Part shown: positions 6,837 through 13,640 of the stretch, in pieces
How the letters are laid out: every line of letters begins with the position of its first letter
Position numbering within the stretch: the stretch's first letter is position 1
Origin: Flavobacteriaceae bacterium
GTDB lineage: Bacteria > Bacteroidota > Bacteroidia > Flavobacteriales > Flavobacteriaceae
Reading direction: 5' to 3'
Length of the DNA stretch: 14,352 bases
Assembly (NCBI GenBank): GCA_023254815.1
Contig: JALRKI010000160.1
Span: forward strand, 1-14,352
Position numbers and translations under genes: made by a program
Notes under the pieces: model-generated
What the model was told of the DNA's origin: nothing
Databases searched by the model: none
Seen by the model: the letters and a program-made list of their open reading frames with translations, nothing else

Positions 6837-7733
6837 ATGAAATTATCATGGCAAGGAGTGATGCCGGCATTGCTTACACCGTTCAAATCCAATGACTCAA
6901 TCGATTTTTTGACTTTTGAGAAAAACACGAGAGCTCAACTCAAAGCCGGTGTTCATGGACTTGTCCTCGGAGGTACTCTTGGAGAAGCAAGTACTTTGAG
7001 GTCAGAAGAGAAATCTGAATTGATTCAAGAAGCCAAGATCTTGTCAAATGGTACTGTTCCCGTGATTATGAATGTGGCCGAAGCTTCAACAACCCAAGCG
7101 CTTAGAGCAGTAACTCAAGCGCTTCGAGATGGAGCCGATGGCCTGATGGTTTTACCCCCAATGAGGTACAAAGCCGATTCAAGAGAAACGGTTCACTACT
7201 TCCAAACGATTGCCAAACATACCGACCTTCCAATCATGATCTATAACAATCCGGTTGATTATGGCATTGAAGTAACCATTCCAATGTTTGAAGAATTGCT
7301 TAACTGCGAAACCATTCAGGCTGTTAAGGAGTCAACTAGAGTGACATCCAATATAACCAAATTGCGAAACGAGTTTGGATCAAGATTATCTATTCTGACA
7401 GGTGTTGACACCATTGCTTTTGAGTCATTGATGCTTGGAGCCGATGGTTGGGTAGCAGGTTTAGTCGATGCCTTTCCAAAAGAAACAGTAGCCATATATG
7501 AACTGGTTAAAAAAGGAGAATTTGCCAAAGCAAGAAACATCAACGATTGGTTTATGCCCTTGCTCGAGTTGGACGTCAATTCAAAACTGGTTCAAAACAT
7601 CAAACTGGCCGCTCAGGCCACGGGTCTTGGTACTGAGATCGTAAGACTTCCTCGACTGCCCTTGGTGGGTTTAGAGCGTCAAAAGGTTGAAGAAATTATC
7701 CATGAAGCCCTACAAAAAAGACCTGTACTATGA
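6837..7733 (+). CDS. DHDPS/NAL-family lyase, probable 1-pyrroline-4-hydroxy-2-carboxylate deaminase
   Basis: This 298-residue TIM-barrel protein belongs to the dihydrodipicolinate synthase/N-acetylneuraminate lyase superfamily. It shows the substrate-carboxylate loop GGTLGE (45-50), the catalytic Tyr in IYNNP (Y136) and the Schiff-base Lys in AVKEST (K164). The family's usual GTTGE loop is replaced by GGTLGEAS, which argues against a lysine-biosynthesis DapA. With the epimerase, D-hydroxyproline dehydrogenase and semialdehyde dehydrogenase in the same operon, the expected reaction is deamination and dehydration of pyrroline-4-hydroxy-2-carboxylate to 2-oxoglutarate semialdehyde (the LhpC/HypD role). 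The stop overlaps the next gene's start by 4 bp (ATGA), joining two consecutive steps. The specific function comes from context; the fold and catalytic residues are visible. Confidence 0.88.
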   Translation: MKLSWQGVMPALLTPFKSNDSIDFLTFEKNTRAQLKAGVHGLVLGGTLGEASTLRSEEKSELIQEAKILSNGTVPVIMNVAEASTTQALRAVTQALRDGADGLMVLPPMRYKADSRETVHYFQTIAKHTDLPIMIYNNPVDYGIEVTIPMFEELLNCETIQAVKESTRVTSNITKLRNEFGSRLSILTGVDTIAFESLMLGADGWVAGLVDAFPKETVAIYELVKKGEFAKARNINDWFMPLLELDVNSKLVQNIKLAAQATGLGTEIVRLPRLPLVGLERQKVEEIIHEALQKRPVL

Positions 7734-9298
7734 AGCAAGAAAAAATTTTCGGCAATTGGATCAATGGCCAATTAGTACATTCAGGGTCGCAGCACTTTAG
7801 CACCTTTAATCCAATACTGGACCAACCCATTTCTGGACGTTTCATTGAAGCGACTACTGAAGAGGTCAACTACGCCGCGGAATCTGCTTCAAGTGTTTTT
7901 TTTGAATTCAGCAAACTTTCTGGAGATCGTCGAGCAGAGTTTTTAGAGAGGATTGCCTTTGAAATTGAAGCCCTCGGAGACGATTTGATTCAAACTTATT
8001 GCAATGAAACAGGATTACCAGAAGGTAGGGCAAGAGGAGAGCGTGGAAGAACTTTAGGCCAATTGAAAATTTTTGCAGATGAAGCACGAAGCGGTTCTTG
8101 GCAGAAACCAAGTATTGACTTGCCTGCTCCAGACCGATTACCTTTGCCAAAAGCCGACATCAGAAAGGTGATGTTGCCATTGGGACCTGTGGCGGTTTTT
8201 GGTGCAAGCAATTTTCCGTTAGCCTATTCAACTGCCGGAGGTGACACCGCTTCCGCCCTTGCTGTAGGATGCCCTGTGATTGTAAAGTCTCATCCCATGC
8301 ATGCTGGTACCAGTTTTATGGTTGCATCGGCTATTGTAAAAGCTGCTCATTGCACCAACATGCCAAATGGAGTGTTTGCACATTTGAATAGCATGGATCA
8401 TCGAGTTGGGCAGCAATTAGCCAAACACCCTTTGATCAAAGCTATTGGATTTACAGGTAGTGAAAAGGGGGGAAGGGCGCTTTTTGACTTGGCCTCACAA
8501 CGCAAAGAACCTATTCCTGTTTTTGCAGAAATGGGAAGTGTCAACCCAGTGGTGGTTTTCCCTGAAAAGCTGGAACTTCAAAAAGACCAATTAGTGCAAG
8601 AATTATCCGATTCAATAATGTTGGGAACGGGGCAGTTTTGTACAAGTCCTGGTTTGATTTTTGGAATAGACGGGGTACTTTGGAAATCATTTTGCTTCCA
8701 TTTGGGCAATTCGTTAGCCCAACGCGCTACTCAAAGTATGATACATCCCAATTTGAAGCAAGCCTATAATCACTTGAAAGATGAACGAATGCAATATGCT
8801 GAACTGACATCCCTTTGTTCAATTTCTGAAGTCAATGGTGCCAATCAAGTCGGGCAAACATTGTTACAGATGAATGGGGAAGATTTCATCAATAATCCAG
8901 ATTTCCAACAAGAGGTTTTCGGTCCATTTGCCATCATGGTGTCATGCAAGGATTGGGAAGAGTTGGAACGGGCGATCTCTTGTTTGAAAGGAAATTTGAC
9001 CGGGACGATAATGGCAACTGAAGAATCAATAAGTTCACGTCCTTCTCTTGTCGAAAAGCTGCAAAACAAAGTTGGGCGAATGATATTCAATCAGGTTCCC
9101 ACTGGGGTTGAGGTTTGCGCTTCAATGCAGCATGGTGGACCTTATCCTGCCTCAACCGATTCGCGATTCACAGCAGTAGGGCATGATGCATTGTTGAGAT
9201 GGGTTCGTCCAGTGTCTTTTCAAAATTTTCCTGAAATGATGTTGCCAACAGCACTTCAAACAAAGAATTCGTTATGTTTAGATCAACGTATTAATTAA
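7730..9298 (+). CDS. 2-oxoglutarate semialdehyde (2,5-dioxovalerate) dehydrogenase
   Basis: This 522-residue NAD(P)-dependent aldehyde dehydrogenase has FGASNFPLAYS (157-167) with the oxyanion-hole N161, VKSHP (185-189) with the cofactor-binding K186, GFTGSEKGG (240-248), catalytic base E267 in FAEMGSVNP, and nucleophile C304 in GTGQFCTSPG. The FAEMGSVNP and QFCTSPG signatures, and a length above 500, are typical of the 2,5-dioxovalerate dehydrogenase (KGSADH) group rather than general ALDHs of about 480 residues. It would oxidise 2-oxoglutarate semialdehyde to 2-oxoglutarate, the last step of hydroxyproline breakdown. It is coupled to the upstream deaminase by a 4-bp ATGA overlap and followed 8 bp later by the lipoprotein gene. 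The same enzyme class also serves sugar-acid pathways; the neighbours favour hydroxyproline. Confidence 0.92.
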   Translation: MKQEKIFGNWINGQLVHSGSQHFSTFNPILDQPISGRFIEATTEEVNYAAESASSVFFEFSKLSGDRRAEFLERIAFEIEALGDDLIQTYCNETGLPEGRARGERGRTLGQLKIFADEARSGSWQKPSIDLPAPDRLPLPKADIRKVMLPLGPVAVFGASNFPLAYSTAGGDTASALAVGCPVIVKSHPMHAGTSFMVASAIVKAAHCTNMPNGVFAHLNSMDHRVGQQLAKHPLIKAIGFTGSEKGGRALFDLASQRKEPIPVFAEMGSVNPVVVFPEKLELQKDQLVQELSDSIMLGTGQFCTSPGLIFGIDGVLWKSFCFHLGNSLAQRATQSMIHPNLKQAYNHLKDERMQYAELTSLCSISEVNGANQVGQTLLQMNGEDFINNPDFQQEVFGPFAIMVSCKDWEELERAISCLKGNLTGTIMATEESISSRPSLVEKLQNKVGRMIFNQVPTGVEVCASMQHGGPYPASTDSRFTAVGHDALLRWVRPVSFQNFPEMMLPTALQTKNSLCLDQRIN

Positions 9299-9306
9299 AT
9301 TCGGCT

Positions 9307-11040
9307 ATGAATCACTCCATTTTTTTTCGAGGTGCAGTTCTGGTAGCTTGTTTCGTACTTTGGACTTGTTCTTTTGACGACGGCACTTCACAACTGAAAG
9401 TCATATTAGAACGCATTGAAAGTCACAAGTCCTACGACGAAAAACAATATCCATTGGGTTATTATACAGAAGATAGATTCAGGTCTGATGCCGAATTTGC
9501 TCTTACCCAAATTGATGCACTTCGTCAATTGAATCTGGACGAACTGTCTGAATCCGACCGCATTTCTGTTGCATTACAGCTATTCGTCTTGCAAGAGCAG
9601 GTGGATTATTTTGAGTTTAAATCCTATCTCAATCCTTTGCTTTCAGACGCTGGATTTCACAACGATTTGGCATACGAAGTTCGAGCTTTAGACAACAAAC
9701 AACAAGTGGAGGAATATGTCAAAAAACTCAATGCTCTGCCCATGTTTGTCGATCAACATTTGGAGTTGCTGAAAAAGGGAATCGCACTGGGAATCACTCA
9801 GCCAAGAGTTATTTTTGAAGGTTACGAATCGACGTATAACGACCACATTACTCAAAATCCGAATGACAATTTTTTTTATCAACCGTTTCTGAATTTGCCT
9901 CCGATCTATAGTGTTTCTCAAAAGGATTCTCTGGCTGACGTTGGAAAAAGATTGATTAATGAAATCGTTGTGCCTCAGTTTAAAAGAATCAAATCTTTTT
10001 TTGAAAACGAATATTTTCCATCGGCTCGTCAAAGTATTGGAGTTTCGGCCATTCCAAATGGTGAGGCCTATTATCTCAATAGAATAGCCTATTACACTAC
10101 CCTCGATTTAACTCCAGAGGAAGTTCATCAGATGGGGTTAAGAGAGGTTGAAAGAATTCGTCAAGAAATGATGGATATTATCAAGGAGATCGGTTTCAAG
10201 GGAGACTTTCCATTATTCTTAGAGTATTTGAGGACTGACCCTCAGTTTTATGCCAGTTCGGGAGAAGAATTATTGATGATTGCAAGGGACATTTGTAAGC
10301 GTATCGACGCAGAATTGCCAAAACTATTTAAAGAGTTACCAAGAATGCCCTATGGGGTAGCTCCTGTTCCAGACGCTATTGCCCCAAAGTATACTGGAGG
10401 CCGATATATTCCTACTAGCGCTGGAAGTACGCGGCCAGGTTTCTATTGGGTTAACACTTTCAACTTGCCCAGTAGGCCATTATATGTTTTACCATCGTTG
10501 AGTGCCCATGAGGCCGTGCCAGGGCATCATTTGCAAATGTCTTGGAATAGCGAACTGGGTGAACAAATACCAAAATTCAGAAGGGATTTATATTTGTCGG
10601 CTTACGGAGAAGGTTGGGGTCTTTACTCCGAATACTTGGGTAATGAAATGGGGATTTACTCCACTCCATACGAATCTTTTGGCAAGCTGACTTATGAAAT
10701 GTGGCGCGCTTGCAGATTAGTAGTCGACACTGGCATTCACGCGTTTGGTTGGACTAGAGATGAGGCGGTAACATTTTTAAAAAACAATACAGCCTTGTCA
10801 ATCCACGAGGTGAATACTGAAATAGACCGTTATATTTCCTGGCCAGGTCAAGCATTGTCCTACAAGGTTGGGGAATTGACCATTAGAAGATTGAGAGAAC
10901 AGGCCGAAAGGGAATTGGGTGAACAATTTGACATTCGCGAATTTCATCACGTTATTCTGAAAGAGGGGACAGTCACCTTGACAATTCTCGAACAGCTTGT
11001 TGAGTCCTACATATCAAACATCAAATCAAAAAATGGCTAA
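9307..11040 (+). CDS. DUF885 family metallopeptidase-like lipoprotein
   Basis: This 577-residue protein begins with a signal peptide (basic R8, hydrophobic GAVLVACFVLW) and a likely lipidation Cys at C21 (LWTCSFDDG). The two Asp residues just after the Cys resemble the acidic export signal that sends Bacteroidota lipoproteins to the cell surface. The -3 to -1 residues LWT are not an ideal lipobox, and C15 (LVAC) is a weaker alternative. The body is a DUF885 domain with HEAVPGHHLQ (401-410), the putative zinc/catalytic motif, EGWGLYSE (435-442) and the late motif PGQALSYKVGE (513-523). DUF885 proteins look like gluzincin-type peptidases but are poorly characterised. The gene lies between two hydroxyproline catabolic genes and overlaps the epimerase start by 8 bp. 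I infer that it cleaves hydroxyproline- or proline-containing peptides outside the cytoplasm. Confidence 0.87.
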   Translation: MNHSIFFRGAVLVACFVLWTCSFDDGTSQLKVILERIESHKSYDEKQYPLGYYTEDRFRSDAEFALTQIDALRQLNLDELSESDRISVALQLFVLQEQVDYFEFKSYLNPLLSDAGFHNDLAYEVRALDNKQQVEEYVKKLNALPMFVDQHLELLKKGIALGITQPRVIFEGYESTYNDHITQNPNDNFFYQPFLNLPPIYSVSQKDSLADVGKRLINEIVVPQFKRIKSFFENEYFPSARQSIGVSAIPNGEAYYLNRIAYYTTLDLTPEEVHQMGLREVERIRQEMMDIIKEIGFKGDFPLFLEYLRTDPQFYASSGEELLMIARDICKRIDAELPKLFKELPRMPYGVAPVPDAIAPKYTGGRYIPTSAGSTRPGFYWVNTFNLPSRPLYVLPSLSAHEAVPGHHLQMSWNSELGEQIPKFRRDLYLSAYGEGWGLYSEYLGNEMGIYSTPYESFGKLTYEMWRACRLVVDTGIHAFGWTRDEAVTFLKNNTALSIHEVNTEIDRYISWPGQALSYKVGELTIRRLREQAERELGEQFDIREFHHVILKEGTVTLTILEQLVESYISNIKSKNG

Positions 11041-12034
11041 GCTTATTTTCGACTGCGTCGACGCGCACACTTGTGGCAATCCAGTGCGAGTTGTCCGTGC
11101 GGGTGGTCCAATGCTGTCAGGTAAATCCATGTCCGACAAAAGACAGCACTTTCTCAAAGAATTCGATTGGATTAGAAAAGGCTTGATGTTTGAGCCACGT
11201 GGACATGATATGATGAGCGGTAGCATTCTTTATCCCCCTTCCGATCCGGCCAACGATATTGGCATATTATTCATCGAAACGAGTGGTTGTTTGCCCATGT
11301 GCGGTCATGGTACTATTGGGACTGTCACCGTGATGTTGGAAGAAGGCCTTGTCGAACCAAAAACTTCGGGTCAATTGAGGCTAGAAACACCTGCTGGTCT
11401 TGTCAAAGTATCATACCAAAGCGACGGCAATCGCATCACATCGGTTAGGTTGACCAACGTCCCTTCTTTTTTGTTTAAAGAAGCCCTTGAGGTCGATTGC
11501 CCGAATTTAGGGAAACTTAAAATCGATGTTGCTTTTGGTGGTAATTTCTATGCTATTATTGATGTTCAAGACCATTTTAAAGGCTTGGAGCATCATTCTG
11601 CCGACGCGCTGATTTCATGGAGTAGAGAACTCAGAAAAAGTTTGAATGATCTTTATCAATTTACTCATCCGCAAGATGAAAGGATTTTTGGATTGAGTCA
11701 TATACTTTGGACTGGTGCACCAATTGATTCGAAAGCAACAGCCAGAAATGCTGTTTTCTACGGTGATAAAGCCATTGATCGTTCGCCATGTGGGACAGGA
11801 ACTTCAGCACGGATGGCCCAATGGTTTGCACAAGGTAAATTGAAACAAGGCGATGAATTTGTGCACGAGAGCATCATCGGTTCCAAGTTTATAGGGAGGA
11901 TAGAAGAATACACCTCAGTTGGGCCATACAAAGCTATTGTACCAAGTGTCGAAGGATGGGCGCGAATTACTGGTTATAACCAGATTATTTTGGACGACGA
12001 CGACCCTTATGTTGGTGGATTTCAAGTGATATAG
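11033..12034 (+). CDS. 4-hydroxyproline 2-epimerase (proline racemase family)
   Basis: This 333-residue, cofactor-independent racemase-family enzyme carries both catalytic cysteines: C90 in LPMCGHGTIG and C253 in DRSPCGTGTSARMA. Two Cys fit epimerase or racemase activity; trans-3-hydroxyproline dehydratases have Thr or Ser at one of these sites. Other family marks are PRGHDMMSG (55-63) and FGGNFYA (168-174). With the downstream D-amino-acid dehydrogenase it most likely converts trans-4-hydroxy-L-proline to cis-4-hydroxy-D-proline, the entry step (LhpA/HypRE role). I chose ATG 11033 because MAKLIFDCVDAHTCGNP is the family's normal N-terminus. An in-frame ATG at 10997 would add 12 residues and overlap the lipoprotein gene by 44 bp. 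Plain proline racemase is the alternative but suits the neighbours less. Confidence 0.93.
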   Translation: MAKLIFDCVDAHTCGNPVRVVRAGGPMLSGKSMSDKRQHFLKEFDWIRKGLMFEPRGHDMMSGSILYPPSDPANDIGILFIETSGCLPMCGHGTIGTVTVMLEEGLVEPKTSGQLRLETPAGLVKVSYQSDGNRITSVRLTNVPSFLFKEALEVDCPNLGKLKIDVAFGGNFYAIIDVQDHFKGLEHHSADALISWSRELRKSLNDLYQFTHPQDERIFGLSHILWTGAPIDSKATARNAVFYGDKAIDRSPCGTGTSARMAQWFAQGKLKQGDEFVHESIIGSKFIGRIEEYTSVGPYKAIVPSVEGWARITGYNQIILDDDDPYVGGFQVI

Positions 12035-12040
12035 AAATAC

Positions 12041-13285
12041 ATGAAACACTGCATAGTCATTGGAGGCGGTATCATTGGAATGTGCACTGCCTATCATTTG
12101 TCCAAAGCGGGCCATCAGGTTACTGTCCTGGATCAGTCGGACGGTCAAACAGGGGCTTCCTTCGTCAACGCAGGGTACCTCACCCCAAGTCATATCGTGC
12201 CTTTCGCTGCACCAGGGATGGTTACCATGGGGTTGAAATATATGCTCAGCAGTTCAAGTCCATTTTATGTAAAGCCTCGATTGAGTCTCGATCTCATCCA
12301 TTGGGCTTGGAATTTCTATAAATCCGCAAACATGGCCCATGTCAAAAAGGCCATGCCGATTATTGAAAAGTTGAATACAGCGAGCAGCGCACTTTATCAC
12401 GAGTTGCACAAGAATCAGAAATTCAATTTTCACCTTGAAAAAAAAGGGCTTTTGATGGCTTATCAAACTCAAAAAGCTGGTGACCACGAGAAAGAAGTTG
12501 TTTTGGCTGCTCAGGCAATGGGATTGAAGGTCACCAGTCTGAATCCAGAGGAAGTACTCAAGTTGCAACCAGAAACTAATATGGATATTCTTGGGGCATA
12601 TCACTACCACTGTGACTCCCATTCAACGCCCCATGAGTTCATGAGTGCAATGAAGTCTTATTTGCTTGAGCAAGGCGTTTCCATTCATCAGCATTCACAA
12701 GTGCTTAACATTAAAATTTCTGGTTCTGTCATTACGGCTGTTGAAACGGAAGTTGAAAAGTTTCGTCCGGATGAATTGATTATTGCTTCAGGCGTATGGA
12801 CCAAAGCGCTGCTCAAGAAAATTGGCATTGGTCTGTCTCTGGAAGCGGGTAAGGGTTATCGAATAAACGTACATGAACCAACTGGCATTAGCGTTCCAGC
12901 CATATTGATGGAGGCCAAAGTAGCGGTAACTCCAATGAAAGATTTTACCCGATTTGCCGGAACCATGGAATTGTCGGGAATTAACACCATCATTCGCAAG
13001 GAGCGGGTTGAGGCCATAGCTCGTGCTGCCAAAAGATATTATCCGTCCGTCGAAATTTCTACTAATTCAAAGCGGGAAGCCATATCGGGAATGAGGCCAC
13101 TCTCACCCGATGGATTGCCCTATATTGGTCGAGCAAATCAATACAGCAACCTAGTTGTAGCCACAGGTCATGGCATGATGGGCTGGAGCCTAGGGCCGAT
13201 TACTGGCAAACTGTGTCAACAAATCATAGACGGTGTCAATCCCGATTTTGATCTAGCCCCATTGTCCCCCCATAGAAGGTTTTAA
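12041..13285 (+). CDS. FAD-dependent D-hydroxyproline dehydrogenase/oxidase (DadA-like)
   Basis: This 414-residue DAO-family flavoprotein has the N-terminal FAD loop VIGGGIIG (6-13) ending in an acidic residue after the second strand (VTVLDQS), the GASFVNAGYLTPS stretch (38-50) typical of DadA-type D-amino-acid dehydrogenases, a GMRPLSPDGLPYIG motif, and the C-terminal GHGMMGWSLGP (376-386) that closes over the flavin. It is expected to oxidise cis-4-hydroxy-D-proline to pyrroline-4-hydroxy-2-carboxylate (LhpB/HypO role), passing electrons to the respiratory chain or to oxygen. It starts 6 bp after the epimerase and is the last gene of the cassette. D-proline or D-alanine oxidation by a close relative is possible; the operon makes D-hydroxyproline the best substrate. 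A hairpin follows 13 bp after the stop. Confidence 0.92.
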   Translation: MKHCIVIGGGIIGMCTAYHLSKAGHQVTVLDQSDGQTGASFVNAGYLTPSHIVPFAAPGMVTMGLKYMLSSSSPFYVKPRLSLDLIHWAWNFYKSANMAHVKKAMPIIEKLNTASSALYHELHKNQKFNFHLEKKGLLMAYQTQKAGDHEKEVVLAAQAMGLKVTSLNPEEVLKLQPETNMDILGAYHYHCDSHSTPHEFMSAMKSYLLEQGVSIHQHSQVLNIKISGSVITAVETEVEKFRPDELIIASGVWTKALLKKIGIGLSLEAGKGYRINVHEPTGISVPAILMEAKVAVTPMKDFTRFAGTMELSGINTIIRKERVEAIARAAKRYYPSVEISTNSKREAISGMRPLSPDGLPYIGRANQYSNLVVATGHGMMGWSLGPITGKLCQQIIDGVNPDFDLAPLSPHRRF

Positions 13286-13298
13286 AGTATTCTGGTTC

Positions 13299-13329
13299 TT
13301 GAGTATTTTTTGTAATTTTAAAAACTCAA
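13299..13329 (+). terminator. AT-rich hairpin after the hydroxyproline cassette (possible weak terminator)
   Basis: The arms TTGAGT(A)TTTT and AAAAACTCAA pair over about 10 bp with one bulged A and a loop of about 10 bases, starting 13 bases after the last cassette gene. No T tract follows on the plus strand, so it may be a weak terminator or a 3'-end stabiliser rather than a classical one. Confidence 0.3.
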
Positions 13330-13361
13330 TAGTGACACCCTTAACCCTAAATCTCATTGTT

Positions 13362-13562
13362 ATGTCAATTATTAAAGTCATTGAAGTTTTAGCCGATTCG
13401 CCCAAAGGATGGGAGGATGCCGCACAGAACGCACTCGCCCATGCATCAAAAACGGTTAAAAATATTCGCTCGGTAAACATTCAAAACCAAAGCGCAACTG
13501 TTTCTGATGGTAAAATAACAAGTTACCGCATCAACGCTAAAATCTCCTTTGAAGTCAAATAA
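13362..13562 (+). CDS. Dodecin, flavin-binding small protein
   Basis: This 66-residue protein is a complete dodecin. It has the N-terminal strand IIKVIEVLADSP, the flavin-stacking Trp (W17) in SPKGWEDAAQNAL, the single helix continuing to KTVKNIRSVNI, and the strand pair ending SYRINAKISFEVK. Dodecins assemble as hollow 12-mers that bind flavins between paired tryptophans and are thought to store or quench FMN, riboflavin or lumichrome. I chose ATG 13362 because the family starts right at this strand; an upstream in-frame TTG at 13299 would add 21 residues unlike the family. It stands 76 bp after the FAD-dependent dehydrogenase gene and 78 bp before der, bounded by hairpins on both sides, so it is probably its own transcription unit. 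A link to the flavin enzyme before it is only suggestive. Confidence 0.93.
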   Translation: MSIIKVIEVLADSPKGWEDAAQNALAHASKTVKNIRSVNIQNQSATVSDGKITSYRINAKISFEVK

Positions 13563-13578
13563 ATCCAAGATTTATTTG
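13556..13578 (+). terminator. Perfect 10-bp hairpin overlapping the dodecin stop codon
   Basis: CAAATAAATC (13556-13565) and GATTTATTTG (13569-13578) are exact reverse complements with a 3-base CAA loop. The left arm contains the dodecin TAA stop at 13560-13562. The stem is AT-rich and has no separate U tract, so termination strength is uncertain, but position and symmetry fit the end of the dodecin transcript. Confidence 0.5.
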
Positions 13579-13615
13579 GTTCCGAACAAACCGCGCTGAT
13601 TCTCTCAGGAAGTAT

Positions 13616-13623
13616 TACTTTTG
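13616..13623 (+). promoter_or_regulatory. -7 promoter element of der
   Basis: TACTTTTG matches TAnnTTTG exactly and ends 17 bases before the der ATG, the same distance as the box in front of era. No clear TTG is seen at the -33 position. Confidence 0.5.
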
Positions 13624-13640
13624 CCAATATTTTCTGAAAG

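Noticed and set aside
6837..7733. Annotation as dapA (dihydrodipicolinate synthase, lysine biosynthesis).
   Set aside because: The GTTGE loop is replaced by GGTLGE, and the gene is coupled to a semialdehyde dehydrogenase in a hydroxyproline operon.
9688..10032. Minus-strand open frame of 114 codons inside the DUF885 gene.
   Set aside because: It is antisense to a well-supported gene and its translation is low in complexity, with no domain features.
10997..11032. Longer start for the epimerase at ATG 10997.
   Set aside because: The extra 12 residues lie wholly inside the lipoprotein gene and precede the family's normal N-terminus at 11033.
13299..13361. Longer start for dodecin at TTG 13299.
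   Set aside because: The added 21 residues are unlike the family and the stretch instead forms a hairpin; ATG 13362 fits the known fold.
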